Below are positions 44,407-53,531 of a stretch of 64,000 nt of DNA, piece after piece (positions within the stretch are counted from its first letter, which is position 1; each line of letters opens with the position of its first letter). Source of the stretch: Desulfovibrionaceae bacterium (GTDB taxonomy: Bacteria > Desulfobacterota > Desulfovibrionia > Desulfovibrionales > Desulfovibrionaceae). The position numbers and the translations under genes are program-made. The notes below the pieces were generated by a model. The model did no database searches, was not told the origin of the DNA, and saw only the letters and a program-made list of their open reading frames with translations. The stretch is taken from positions 1 through 64,000 of the forward strand of contig JAFGBU010000001.1 of the NCBI GenBank assembly GCA_016932995.1, read 5' to 3'.

Positions 44407-45114
44407 ATGAGGACAAAAACGATCATTCTCGCCCTGGCGGCCCTGGCCGTGCTGGCGGCCGGGGGCTGCTCCTGGACCAAGACCAAGCGGGGCATCAAGA
44501 ACACCTACAACGAGATGTTCGACAACAAGCCCACGGCCAGCCCCCTGTACATTGAAGACGACACGCCGATCATCGAGCTCAACTACGAGGCCGCGGACGA
44601 GCTGGTCAGCGATCTGAAAAGCGACATCCCCAAGACTTCGCGCATCTACAGACGGCCGTTCCTCAACGCCGACGACCCCGGGGACAAGGCGCCCCTGGGC
44701 CGGGTCGTGGCCGACCAGGTGGCCGCGTACCTGGCCCAGAAGGACTTTCCGGTGGTCAACGGCCCGCCCCCGGCCCCGGCCCCGGCCCCGGAGGCGAAGA
44801 GCGCTGAGGAACAGGCCCAGGCCCAGGCCGAGACACAGGCCGGGGGACAGGGCGAGGGAAAAGAGGACCAGGGCCTGTTCCGGCCCAAGGACACGGCGCT
44901 CAAAAAACCCATGGACGCGGTCCTGGAGGGCTCCTACACCGTGGGCGAAAACGTGATCTACGTCTCGGCCACGGTGACCCTGATAGAGGACGGCACCGTG
45001 GTCTCCGGATATCAATGGACCCTGCCCATAAACCGGAACACCAGGGAGCTTCTGCCCCGGCTCAAGGACCCGGGCGGGCTGAGCCCGTCGGTGTCCACCA
45101 GGCTTGGCGACTGA
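44407..45114 (+). CDS. FlgO-like outer-membrane lipoprotein
   Basis: A 235-residue lipoprotein. MRTKTIILALAALAVLAAGG precedes the lipidated Cys. The mature part has NYEAADELVSDLKSDIPKTS, PLGRVVADQVAAYLAQKDF and DAVLEGSYTVGENVIYVSAT, which matches the FlgO domain of flagellum-associated outer-membrane proteins. A Pro/Ala/Glu/Gln-rich insert (PPPAPAPAPEAKSAEEQAQ and onward) interrupts the domain. The ATG at 44407 is chosen over 44398 because AAGGA then lies 9 bases upstream. A sigma-28 promoter supports a flagellar role; a structural or ring-associated job is inferred. Confidence 0.8.
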   Translation: MRTKTIILALAALAVLAAGGCSWTKTKRGIKNTYNEMFDNKPTASPLYIEDDTPIIELNYEAADELVSDLKSDIPKTSRIYRRPFLNADDPGDKAPLGRVVADQVAAYLAQKDFPVVNGPPPAPAPAPEAKSAEEQAQAQAETQAGGQGEGKEDQGLFRPKDTALKKPMDAVLEGSYTVGENVIYVSATVTLIEDGTVVSGYQWTLPINRNTRELLPRLKDPGGLSPSVSTRLGD

Positions 45115-45126
45115 ACGGGCTGCGGC

Positions 45127-45804
45127 TCAGCCCCTGACAATGGCCGGCCCGGCCGAGGCCCCGATGCGCTCGGCCCCGGCCCGGAGCAGGGCCAGGACCT
45201 GCTCAAAGGTCCTGATCCCGCCGCTGGCCTTGATCCCCACCTTTGGGCCCGCCGCGGCCCGCAACAGGGCCACGTCCGCCACGCTGGCCCCGGCCCGGGC
45301 GAACCCGGTGCTGGTCTTGACAAAGGCCGCCCCGGCCTGTTCGGCCAGGCCGCAGGCCAGGACCTTTTCCCGGTCATCGAGCAGGCAGGTCTCCAGGATC
45401 ACCTTGACCGGACAGGGGGCAACGGCCCTGACCACGGCCTCGATGTCCCTGGCCACGGCCGCCGCGTCGCCGGACTTGAGCGCCCCGATGTTCATGACCA
45501 TGTCCACCTCGAAAGCGCCCTGGCGCACGGCCTCGGCGGCCTCCAGGGCCTTGACCCGGCTCAGGCCCGCGCCCAGGGGAAAACCGGCCACCGAGACCAC
45601 GAAGGGCCCTTGCCCGGCAAGCAGGGCCGCGGCCCTGGACACGTGCCAGGGGTTCAGACACACGGCCCTGAACCCGAAACGCAAGGCCTCTTGGCAGAGC
45701 CGCTCGACGTCCGCGGCCGAGGCCTCGGGCCTGAGCAGGGTGTGCTCGATGAACGCGGCCGCCTGGGCCGGGGTCGAGGGCAGATCAAGGCGCGGGCGGG
45801 TCAT
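45127..45804 (-). CDS. deoC: Deoxyribose-phosphate aldolase
   Basis: A 225-residue class I aldolase that splits 2-deoxyribose-5-phosphate into glyceraldehyde-3-phosphate and acetaldehyde. Motifs: FIEHTLLRPEASAADVERLC, AVCLNPWHV, FPLGAGLSRVKALEA, EVDMVMNIGALKSGD, VKVILETCLL, the Schiff-base Lys in FVKTSTGFA and a second Lys in VGIKASGGIRTFEQ. The ATG at 45804 is where family similarity starts. It lies 44 bases downstream of the ABC transporter permease and may be its last co-transcribed gene. It is convergent with flgO, 12 bases apart. Confidence 0.95.
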   Translation of the reverse strand: MTRPRLDLPSTPAQAAAFIEHTLLRPEASAADVERLCQEALRFGFRAVCLNPWHVSRAAALLAGQGPFVVSVAGFPLGAGLSRVKALEAAEAVRQGAFEVDMVMNIGALKSGDAAAVARDIEAVVRAVAPCPVKVILETCLLDDREKVLACGLAEQAGAAFVKTSTGFARAGASVADVALLRAAAGPKVGIKASGGIRTFEQVLALLRAGAERIGASAGPAIVRG

Positions 45805-45848
45805 GGCCCTATGTGCCCCACAACCGGGCCCCGAGGCAAGGCCGGGGC

Positions 45849-46541
45849 CTAGTTCCTGGCCTGGTAGCGGGCCAGGTGCCTTTCGAGCCGCCGGCTGAAG
45901 GAGGTCAGGACGTAGCAGACGATGAAGTAGAGCACGAGCATGGTCAGAAATATCTCCATGGGCGCGTTCATGGTCCTGTTGTTGACCTGGGTCGCGGCGC
46001 GGGTGAGCTCGTTGACCCCGATGATGTAGGCCAGGGAGGTGTCCTTGGTCAGGCTCACAAACTGGTTCACGAACGAGGGGATCATGTTCCGCAGGGACTG
46101 GGGCAGGATGACGAAGCACATGGCCTGGACATGGCTCAGGCCCGAGCCCCTGGCGGCCTCCATCTGGCCCTTGGGCAGGGCCAGGACCCCGGCCCGGACG
46201 ATCTCGGCCACGTACGCCCCGGTAAAGACCACAAAGGCGACGAGCGCGCTCTGGAACTCGGGCATGGTGTGCCCGAGGACCACCGGGGCCAGGAAGTAGA
46301 ACCAGAATATGCACATCAACAGGGGCACGCCCCTGATGATCTCGACGTAGACCAGGGCCGGATAGTGCAGCCACCAGCGCCCGGACAGGCGCATCAGGCC
46401 CGCGGCCAGGCCGAGCCAGAAGGCGAAGAATATGCCGAGCAGGGCCAGGATGATGCTCATGGCCAGGCCGCCCAGCGCCCCCTCGGGGAAGGCCCCCCAG
46501 AGGAAGTAATCCATGTTGTCCCAGACCACCTGCCAATGCAT
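45849..46541 (-). CDS. Polar amino-acid ABC transporter permease (second)
   Basis: A 230-residue inner-membrane permease of the HisM/GltK family. It has about five membrane helices, the EAA coupling motif in EAARGSGLSHVQAMCFVILP and the terminal SFSRRLERHL. The segment GVNELTRAATQVNNRTMNAP resembles glutamate/aspartate importers. It starts 10 bases after the first permease and works with the substrate-binding protein and ATPase encoded upstream. Confidence 0.9.
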   Translation of the reverse strand: MHWQVVWDNMDYFLWGAFPEGALGGLAMSIILALLGIFFAFWLGLAAGLMRLSGRWWLHYPALVYVEIIRGVPLLMCIFWFYFLAPVVLGHTMPEFQSALVAFVVFTGAYVAEIVRAGVLALPKGQMEAARGSGLSHVQAMCFVILPQSLRNMIPSFVNQFVSLTKDTSLAYIIGVNELTRAATQVNNRTMNAPMEIFLTMLVLYFIVCYVLTSFSRRLERHLARYQARN

Positions 46542-46551
46542 CCGAGGGCTC

Positions 46552-47253
46552 CTAGTACTTGACCTGCAGCATGAAGTGCTTGTTGTACATGGTGATGGCG
46601 AAGGAGACGATCAGCGAGATGCCCAGGTAGAGCAGCGTGGACACGGTGAAGGCCTCGAACCCGTGGAAGGTGTAGGACTCGACCTGCCTGGCCATGTAGG
46701 TCAGGTCGGCGACCCCGATGGTCATGACCAGGGACGAGTTCTTGATCAGGTTCAGGAACTGGGAGATGAGCGGGGGGATGATTATCCTGAAGGCCTGGGG
46801 CAGGATCACGTAGCGGTAGGCCTGGACAAAGGACAGGCCCACGGCCCTGGAGGCCTCGATCTGGTTCCTGGGTATGGAGAATATCCCGGCCCGTATCTCC
46901 TCGGCGATGAACGCCGAGGTGTACACGGTCAGTCCGATGACGCCCGAGGCGAACTCGTAGTCATGGGCGTAGAGCCACTTGTTGACCGCCTCGGGCAGGA
47001 TGACGTTGCACCCGAAGTACCAGAAAAAAAGCTGCACCAGCAGGGGCGTGTTGCGGAAGAACTCGGTGTAGGCCAGGCTCAGCCACTGCAGGGGCCTTAT
47101 CCTGGTCATCCTGAGCACGGCCACGACCGTGCCCATGAGCAGGGCGAGGACAATGGACACGGCCGAGATCTTCAAGGTGACCACAAGGCCCTTGACGATC
47201 CAGTCGGCGTACTCGCCCTTGAGCACCAACTGCCAATTGAACTGATAGTTCAA
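46552..47253 (-). CDS. Polar amino-acid ABC transporter permease (first)
   Basis: A 233-residue permease of the same family (GltJ/HisQ type), with ISAVSIVLALLMGTVVAVLR, the coupling motif EASRAVGLSFVQAYRYVILP and IGVADLTYMARQVESYTFHG. About five membrane helices are visible. It pairs with the following permease. It begins 98 bases after the binding-protein gene, with a strong stem-loop in between. The overall set resembles GltIJKL, so glutamate or aspartate is the likeliest cargo, but arginine or glutamine cannot be excluded. Confidence 0.9.
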   Translation of the reverse strand: MNYQFNWQLVLKGEYADWIVKGLVVTLKISAVSIVLALLMGTVVAVLRMTRIRPLQWLSLAYTEFFRNTPLLVQLFFWYFGCNVILPEAVNKWLYAHDYEFASGVIGLTVYTSAFIAEEIRAGIFSIPRNQIEASRAVGLSFVQAYRYVILPQAFRIIIPPLISQFLNLIKNSSLVMTIGVADLTYMARQVESYTFHGFEAFTVSTLLYLGISLIVSFAITMYNKHFMLQVKY

Positions 47254-47273
47254 GATGATCTTCCGACGTGATT

Positions 47274-47303
47274 TTGGGGCGCGCCCTTTCGGGCGCGCCC
47301 CAA
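47274..47303 (-). promoter_or_regulatory. Intra-operon stem-loop after the binding-protein gene
   Basis: TTGGGGCGCGCCC (47274-47286) and its exact complement (47291-47303) form a 13-bp stem with a four-base TTTC loop. No T run follows on either strand, so it is not a classic terminator. Such hairpins after binding-protein genes protect the upstream mRNA and reduce downstream permease expression. Confidence 0.7.
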
Positions 47304-47351
47304 TCTATGCAAAGCGCCCGGTTGAAAACACCCCGGCGCCTTCAGAACGAA

Positions 47352-48233
47352 CTAGGGCCAGATCTCCATCTGCCAGGTCAGGGGCAGATAGTACTTGGTG
47401 TCCGGACCGAACCACTTGTCGTAGATCTTCTTGTACTCGCCGGAGGTCCACATCTCCATGAGCGAGGCGTTGACGAAGTCGCGGAAGTTGGACTCGTTCT
47501 CGGGCAGGCCCAGGCCGTAGGGCTCCGCGGCGATGAAGTCGCCGACGATCGCCCACTGCTCGGGGTTCTCGTCGGAATTCTTGAGACCCAACAGGATGGT
47601 CGAGTCCGTGGTCACGGCCGAGACCTTGCCCTGCTTGAGGGCCAAGAAGGCCTCGGGATAGCCCTCGAACGAGAGCACCGTGCAGTCGGGCTGGACGGCC
47701 TTGATGTTCTTCTCCGAGGTCGAGCCCTTGGCCGTGCCGACCTTTTTGCCGGCCAGGTCAGCCGCGCCCTTGATGCCGCCGTCCTTCTTAACCAGCACCT
47801 TCTGGCCGTCCATGAAGTAGGTGATGGAGAAGTCGATGACGTCGTCGCGGGATATCTTGTGGGTCATGGTCGCGGCCGCGAGGTCGATGGAGCCCTGGGC
47901 GACCATGGGGATGCGCGTGGCCGAGGTCACGGGTTTGAGGTCCAGCTTCACGCCGAGCTTGTCGGCCAGGTACTGGCAGATGTCCACGTCAAAGCCGATG
48001 ATCTGATTGGACTGGGGATCGACATACCCGAAGGGCACCACGGCGTCCTTGACGCCGGCCACCAGGACGCCGCGCTCCTTGACGACCTCGAGCAGGTCCT
48101 TCTTGGCCTCGGGCGCGACGGCTCTCTGCGCCGTATCGCCCGTGGCGGCCTTGTCCGGGGCCTGGGAACAGCCAAAGGCCGCGGCCAGGCCCAACACCAG
48201 CATCAAAACGACAACCCTGCGCAATCCTAGCAT
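47352..48233 (-). CDS. Amino-acid ABC transporter substrate-binding lipoprotein
   Basis: A 293-residue family 3 solute-binding protein. The signal MLGLRRVVVLMLVLGLAAAF is followed by GC, a lipobox. The mature protein has LEVVKERGVLVAGVKDAVVP, GFDVDICQYLADKLGVKLDL, GSIDLAAATMTHKISRDDVI, FSITYFMDGQKVLVKKDG, KKVGTAKGSTSEKNI and FVNASLMEMWTSGEYKKIYD. It captures a polar amino acid in the periplasm for the two permeases and the ATPase. It lies 50 bases after the ATPase gene. Confidence 0.92.
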   Translation of the reverse strand: MLGLRRVVVLMLVLGLAAAFGCSQAPDKAATGDTAQRAVAPEAKKDLLEVVKERGVLVAGVKDAVVPFGYVDPQSNQIIGFDVDICQYLADKLGVKLDLKPVTSATRIPMVAQGSIDLAAATMTHKISRDDVIDFSITYFMDGQKVLVKKDGGIKGAADLAGKKVGTAKGSTSEKNIKAVQPDCTVLSFEGYPEAFLALKQGKVSAVTTDSTILLGLKNSDENPEQWAIVGDFIAAEPYGLGLPENESNFRDFVNASLMEMWTSGEYKKIYDKWFGPDTKYYLPLTWQMEIWP

Positions 48234-48283
48234 GTTCTACCTCCTGAGATTTGTTATGCAGCCGACCGCACCCACAGCGCCCG

Positions 48284-49012
48284 TCAAAGAATTTCCTTGA
48301 GAAACGCCTTGGTGCGTTCATGCCTGGGGTTCTTGAAAAACTCGTCCGGAGGGGCCTCCTCGACCACCTCGCCGCCGTCCATGAACACCACCCGGTCCGA
48401 GACCTCCCGGGCAAAGCCCATCTCGTGGGTCACGCAGAGCATGGTCATGCCCTCGCGGGCCAGGTCCTTCATGACGTTTAAGACCTCGTTTATCATCTCC
48501 GGGTCAAGGGCCGAGGTCGGCTCGTCAAAGAGCATTACCTTGGGCCTCACGGCCAGGGCCCGGGCTATGGCCACGCGCTGCTGCTGGCCGCCGGAGAGCT
48601 CCACCGGGTACTTGTGGGCCTGGTCGGTTATCCCGACCCGCTCGAGCAGGCCCAGGGCGACCTCCTCGGCCTCGTTCTTGGGCATGCCCTTGACCTTGAT
48701 CGGGGCCAGGGTGACGTTCTTCAAGACCGTCAGGTGCGGATAGAGGTTGAACTGCTGGAACACGATCCCGATCTCGGCCCGCAGGGAGTTGACGTTCACG
48801 TCCCTGTCGTGGATGTCCTTGCCGTCAAAGCGGATGGTCCCGGACTGGTACTCCTCGAGCCGGTTGATGCACCGGATGAAGGTGCTCTTGCCCGAACCGC
48901 TGGGGCCGCAGATGACCAGGACCTCACCCTTGTTGACCTCCTCGGTGATGCCCTTGAGCACGTGGAACTCGCCGTACCACTTCTGCAGGCCGTTGACCTC
49001 TATCATCGCCAT
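48284..49012 (-). CDS. Amino-acid ABC transporter ATP-binding protein
   Basis: A 242-residue ABC ATPase of the GltL/GlnQ/HisP type. Walker A is [16 protein letters not shown], the Q-loop is [16 protein letters not shown], the signature is [17 protein letters not shown], Walker B is [16 protein letters not shown], and the H-loop is [12 protein letters not shown]. The ATG at 49012 is chosen because GGAG lies 8 bases upstream; a TTG at 49015 and an ATG at 49006 are alternatives. It is the first gene of the transporter operon, divergent from the RND efflux genes. Confidence 0.95.
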   Translation of the reverse strand: MAMIEVNGLQKWYGEFHVLKGITEEVNKGEVLVICGPSGSGKSTFIRCINRLEEYQSGTIRFDGKDIHDRDVNVNSLRAEIGIVFQQFNLYPHLTVLKNVTLAPIKVKGMPKNEAEEVALGLLERVGITDQAHKYPVELSGGQQQRVAIARALAVRPKVMLFDEPTSALDPEMINEVLNVMKDLAREGMTMLCVTHEMGFAREVSDRVVFMDGGEVVEEAPPDEFFKNPRHERTKAFLKEIL

Positions 49013-49223
49013 CAAGGATTCTCCAACCGGGCGGCCTCAAGGCGGAAACGCCCCGCTTGAAAAGCCGCCCGCAAGGCGCGGCAAGGCTGCCGAACGCAAG
49101 AATTCGGTGCAGGTTACTGCTTATCCCAAAAACGAGAAAAGTCAAGGACTAAGAAACTTGGGCCCTGGAGGGCAAAACCGAAACCGACCTTTTATATTGA
49201 ACTTTTCTCCACCAGCGGGTAGA

Positions 49224-49243
49224 TGTGGGGCTATAATCCCACA
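49224..49243 (+). promoter_or_regulatory. -10 element inside a palindrome, RND efflux operon
   Basis: A perfect TATAAT (49232-49237) sits between TGTGGG (49224-49229) and CCCACA (49238-49243), a 6-bp inverted repeat. No good -35 is found at 16-18 bases, which suggests activator dependence or a weak promoter. The start codon is 28 bases further on. A regulator binding the palindrome would block the -10. Confidence 0.4.
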
Positions 49244-49264
49244 CCCAAGAAAAAGGGGCTCCAG

Positions 49265-50464
49265 ATGACCAAGCGGACCGCCGGACTGATTCGGACACGT
49301 CTTCTCCTGGCAGCGGGCGCACTGGCCCTGGTCCTGTCCGCGGCCTGCTCCAAGCCCGACGACAAGCAGCACACCGCCCCGCCGGTCCCGGTGAGCACGG
49401 TCAAGGCCGTGGCCAAGGACGCGCCGGTGACCCTCCACGCCGTGGGCACGGTCAAGGCCTCGGACTCGGTGACCATCAGGTCCAGGGTCAACGGCCACAT
49501 AGCCAAGATACACTTCCTGGACGGCGAGGAGGTGGCCGCCGGGGACCTGCTGTTCTCCATCGACCCGACCTCGTCGCTGAGGCTCGACCAGATGGGCGCC
49601 CTGGCCGACCTGTCCAAGGCCAGGGCCCAGGCCGAGCAGGCGGCCAAGGAGATGGCCCGGTACAAGAGCCTCTACGCCCAGGGCGTGGTCAGCAAGGACG
49701 AGTACGAACAAAAGGCCACGGCCGCGGCCACGGCCCGGGAGGCGGTCCACTCGGACCTGGCCACTGCGGCCAGCGCCGGCCGCATGGCCGGTTTCGCCAA
49801 GATCAGCGCGCCCATCGGCGGCAGGGCCGGCAGCGCCCTGATCGACGAGGGCAACCTGGTCAACGCGGCCCAGGACGACCTGGTGAGCATCAAGAAGATC
49901 GTCCCCTCGGACGTGGAGTTCTCCATACCCGAAAAGGACCTTTTGGACGTCAAAAGGCACTTTGTCACCGGCGTGCTCGAGGTCTTTGCCCAGCCGCCCG
50001 GCGGGGAGGAGCGCAGGGAGGGCGGCCTGCTGACCTTCATAGACAACTGGGTGGACCCGTCAACAGGCATGATCAGGCTCAAGGCCCGCTTCCCCAACCA
50101 GTCCCAGAGGCTCTGGCCGGGCCAGTTCGTGAGCGTGACCATGGTCCTCACGAACATAAAGGACGCGGTGCAGGTCCCCATGACCGCGGTCCAGGACGGG
50201 CCTAACGGAAAGTTCGTCTACCTGGTCAAGGAAAACAAGGCCGTCCCCCAGGCCGTGAGCACCGGGTTCGTGACCGACGAGGGGCTCATGGTCATTGAAA
50301 AGGGCCTGCAAAAGGACGACGAGGTCGTGGTCGAGGGCCAGATCAGGCTCTATCCCGGGGCCAGGGTCCTGATCCCCGAACAGCAGGCCAAGCCCGGCGA
50401 GGCCAAGCCCGGCGAAGCCAACCCCCAGGGCAAGGCGGACAAATCCGGAGGCGCGGCCTCATGA
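49265..50464 (+). CDS. RND efflux periplasmic adaptor (membrane fusion lipoprotein)
   Basis: A 399-residue adaptor. A lipoprotein signal (RTRLLLAAGALALVLSAA then Cys) anchors it to the membrane. It has a lipoyl-like half (VKASDSVTIRSRVNGHIAKI, FLDGEEVAAGDLLFSIDP), an alpha-hairpin (LSKARAQAEQAAKEMARY), the return strand (FAKISAPIGGRAGSALIDEG) and beta-barrel and membrane-proximal parts. The C-terminus has a KPGEAKPGEA repeat. It links the RND pump to an outer-membrane channel; no tolC-like gene is adjacent. Its TGA stop overlaps the ATG of the pump gene (ATGA), so they are coupled. Confidence 0.92.
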   Translation: MTKRTAGLIRTRLLLAAGALALVLSAACSKPDDKQHTAPPVPVSTVKAVAKDAPVTLHAVGTVKASDSVTIRSRVNGHIAKIHFLDGEEVAAGDLLFSIDPTSSLRLDQMGALADLSKARAQAEQAAKEMARYKSLYAQGVVSKDEYEQKATAAATAREAVHSDLATAASAGRMAGFAKISAPIGGRAGSALIDEGNLVNAAQDDLVSIKKIVPSDVEFSIPEKDLLDVKRHFVTGVLEVFAQPPGGEERREGGLLTFIDNWVDPSTGMIRLKARFPNQSQRLWPGQFVSVTMVLTNIKDAVQVPMTAVQDGPNGKFVYLVKENKAVPQAVSTGFVTDEGLMVIEKGLQKDDEVVVEGQIRLYPGARVLIPEQQAKPGEAKPGEANPQGKADKSGGAAS

Positions 50465-53400
50465 ACGTGACCGAGCTGTTCATCAAACGGCCGGTCATGA
50501 CCTGTCTGCTCACCCTGGGCATGGTCTTTTTCGGCATCGTGGCCTACCTGAGCCTTCCGGTCAGCTACCTGCCGGCCGTGGAGTTCCCGACCATCCAGGT
50601 GACCGCCCAGCTGCCCGGGGCCAACGCCAAGACCATGGCCTCCAGCGTGGCCTCGCCCCTGGAGCGGGAGTTCTCGGCCATCGCCGGGCTCAACTCCATG
50701 AGCTCGGTCAACTCCGAGGGCCAGAGCCAAATCACCCTCCAGTTCGACCTGGACCGCAACATCGACGACGCCTCGATGGACGTGCAGGCGGCCATGACCA
50801 AGGCCAGCGGCTCCCTGCCCGACGAGATGACCGACCCGCCCTCGTTTTCCAAGGTCAACCCGGCGGACTCGCCCGTGTTCTACATGGCCCTGACCTCGCC
50901 GACCCTGCCCCTGTACACGGTCAACGACTACGCCAAGACCTTCCTGACCCAGACCATATCCATGATCCCGGGCGTGGCCCAGGTGCTCATCTACGGCGAG
51001 AAGAAGTACGCCGTGCGCATCCGGCTCGACCCGCGCGCCCTGGCCGCGCGCGGCCTGGGCATCGACGAGGTGCGCCAGGCCGTGTCCGCGGCCAACGTCA
51101 ACCTGCCCCTGGGCGGTCTGGAGGGGCCGGACATAAACCTGACCATCGACGCCCCGGGCCAGCTCTACCGGGCCGAGGAGTACAAGCCGGTGATCGTGGC
51201 CTGGAAGAACGGCCAGCCGGTGCGCCTCAAGGACCTGGGCCTGGTGGAGGACGGGGTCGAGTCCGAGCGCTTCAGCGCCTGGAACAACGGCCGCAAGCAG
51301 ATACTGGTGGCGATCAAGCGCCAGCCGGGTTCCAACACCATCGAGGTGGTCGACGCGATCAAGAAAAGGCTCCCGGCCATCAAGGCCCAGATGCCGGCCG
51401 CGGTGAACCTGGAGATCATCTACGACATGAGCCGGTTCATCAAGGACTCGGTGGACGACGTGAAGTTCACCCTGTCCCTGGCCGTGGCCCTGGTCATCCT
51501 GGTGGTCTTCGTGTTCCTGCGCAGCCTGGCCGGCACGTTCATCGCCTCGGTGGCCATACCGTTTTCCATCATCGCCACCTTCGCGGCCATGTTCGGACTG
51601 GGCTACACCCTGGACAACCTATCGCTCATGGCCCTGACCCTGTCCGTTGGCTTCGTGGTCGACGACGCCATAGTCATGCTCGAAAACATCGTCCGGCACC
51701 TGGAGATGGGCAAGACGCCCATGCGCGCCGCCCTGGACGGGGCCAGGGAGATCGGATTCACGATCATCTCCATGACCCTGTCCCTGGCCGTGGTCTTCGT
51801 GCCCATCGTGTTCATGGCCGGCATCGTGGGCCGAGTACTGCACGAGTTCGCCATGACCATCGCCCTGGCCATCCTCATCTCCGGCGCGGTCTCCCTGAGC
51901 CTGTCGCCCATGCTCTGCTCGCGCACCCTCAAGACCGGAAGCCGCATGGCCGAATCGGACCGCCTGTTCAACTGGCTGCTCAACCTGTACAAGAGGTCCC
52001 TGCACCTGGCCATCGACCACCGGGGCAAGACCATGATCGCGGCCGGCGCGGTCCTGGGGCTCACGGTCTGGGCCTTTATGGCCGTGCCCAAGGGCTTTCT
52101 GCCGACCAACGACATCGACTACTTCTTCGGCTTCACCCAGGCCCGGCAGGGCATCTCCTACCAGGCCATGCTCGACCGCCAGATCAGGCTGGAGCCGATC
52201 TTTCTGGCCGACCCGGACGTGATCATGGAGAACCAGATCATCGGCGTGCCCCTCCAGAACCAGGGCATGACCTTTGTCATGCTCAAGCCCCAGTCCGAGC
52301 GCAAGCGCGGGGCCGACGAGGTCATCCGGGACTTCATGCCCCGGGCCAACTCCATCCCGGGCCTGATGTGCTTCCTGGTCAACCCGCCCATGATCCAGAT
52401 CGGCGGCAAGCAGGCCAAGGGCGACTACGTGTTCACCCTCCAGAGCCCGGACACCGGGGTCCTCTACTCCGAGGCCAAGGAGTTCCTGGCCGCCCTGGCC
52501 AAGCTGCCCCAGCTGAGCGGCGTCAACAGCGACCTGCAGATGGCCAACCCCCAGGTGGAGCTCAACGTGGACCGGGACAAGGCCGCCAGCCTCGGCATAT
52601 CCATGAACGACGTGGAAAACGCCCTGTACACGGCCTACGGCGAACGCAAGATATCGACCATCTACGCCCAGAACGACGAGTACAAGGTCATCATGGAGCT
52701 TCTGCCCGAGTTCCAGAGGGACGCGCGGGCCCTGTCCATGCTCTACGTGCGCTCGGACTCGGGCAAGCTGGTGCGCCTGGACGCCGTGGCCTCGTTCAGC
52801 CTCGGCCTGGGCCCGGTCACGGTCAACCACACCGGGCAGCTGCCCTCGGTGACCGCCTCGTTCAACGCCGGCCCGGGCGTGGCCCTGGGCGAGGTCACCA
52901 AGGCCGTGTCCGACCTGGCGGCCAGGACCCTGCCCGAGAGCGTGAGCACCCAGTTCGAGGGCACCGCGGGCGCGTTCCAGGAGTCCATGAACAGCCTGTA
53001 CTTCCTGCTCGCGCTGGCCATCGTGGTCATCTACATCCTACTCGGCTGCCTGTACGAGAGCTTCATCCATCCCCTGACCATCCTCTCGGGCCTGCCCTCC
53101 GCGGCCCTGGGCGGGCTTTTGACCCTGATGGCCTTCGGCTACGAGCTCAACCTCTACGGATACGTGGGCGTGATCATGCTCATCGGCATAGTCAAGAAGA
53201 ACTCGATCATGGTCGTGGACTTCGCCATCGCCGCGGAAAAGGAGGGCAAGACCCCGGGCGAGGCCGCGTTCCAGGGCTCCATGGTCCGCTTCCGGCCGAT
53301 CATGATGACCACCCTGGCCGCGATCATGGGCGCAATGCCCATCGCCCTGGGCTTCGGGGCCGGGGCCGAGGCCAGGCGGCCCCTGGGCCTGGTGGTCGTC

Positions 53401-53526
53401 GGCGGCCTGGTCCTCTCCCAGCTGGTCACCCTGTACCTGACCCCGGTCTTCTACACCTACATGGACCAGCTCCAGAACTGGCTGAGGCGCAAATCGTCCG
53501 CGGCCGGGCACGCGGAGGAGGCCTAG
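50461..53526 (+). CDS. RND multidrug-type efflux pump (HAE1 family)
   Basis: A 1021-residue proton-driven pump of the AcrB/MdtBC class. It starts MNVTELFIKRPVMTCLLTLG as usual. Twelve helices are expected in two halves, with large periplasmic loops. The proton-relay Asp pair is present in SVGFVVDDAIVMLENIVRHL. The second half has YVGVIMLIGIVKKNSIMVVD and FRPIMMTTLAAIMGAMPIAL. It exports hydrophobic or amphiphilic compounds together with the preceding adaptor; the substrate is unknown. The CusA/CzcA heavy-metal signature is absent. Confidence 0.95.
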   Translation: MNVTELFIKRPVMTCLLTLGMVFFGIVAYLSLPVSYLPAVEFPTIQVTAQLPGANAKTMASSVASPLEREFSAIAGLNSMSSVNSEGQSQITLQFDLDRNIDDASMDVQAAMTKASGSLPDEMTDPPSFSKVNPADSPVFYMALTSPTLPLYTVNDYAKTFLTQTISMIPGVAQVLIYGEKKYAVRIRLDPRALAARGLGIDEVRQAVSAANVNLPLGGLEGPDINLTIDAPGQLYRAEEYKPVIVAWKNGQPVRLKDLGLVEDGVESERFSAWNNGRKQILVAIKRQPGSNTIEVVDAIKKRLPAIKAQMPAAVNLEIIYDMSRFIKDSVDDVKFTLSLAVALVILVVFVFLRSLAGTFIASVAIPFSIIATFAAMFGLGYTLDNLSLMALTLSVGFVVDDAIVMLENIVRHLEMGKTPMRAALDGAREIGFTIISMTLSLAVVFVPIVFMAGIVGRVLHEFAMTIALAILISGAVSLSLSPMLCSRTLKTGSRMAESDRLFNWLLNLYKRSLHLAIDHRGKTMIAAGAVLGLTVWAFMAVPKGFLPTNDIDYFFGFTQARQGISYQAMLDRQIRLEPIFLADPDVIMENQIIGVPLQNQGMTFVMLKPQSERKRGADEVIRDFMPRANSIPGLMCFLVNPPMIQIGGKQAKGDYVFTLQSPDTGVLYSEAKEFLAALAKLPQLSGVNSDLQMANPQVELNVDRDKAASLGISMNDVENALYTAYGERKISTIYAQNDEYKVIMELLPEFQRDARALSMLYVRSDSGKLVRLDAVASFSLGLGPVTVNHTGQLPSVTASFNAGPGVALGEVTKAVSDLAARTLPESVSTQFEGTAGAFQESMNSLYFLLALAIVVIYILLGCLYESFIHPLTILSGLPSAALGGLLTLMAFGYELNLYGYVGVIMLIGIVKKNSIMVVDFAIAAEKEGKTPGEAAFQGSMVRFRPIMMTTLAAIMGAMPIALGFGAGAEARRPLGLVVVGGLVLSQLVTLYLTPVFYTYMDQLQNWLRRKSSAAGHAEEA

Positions 53527-53531
53527 AACCC

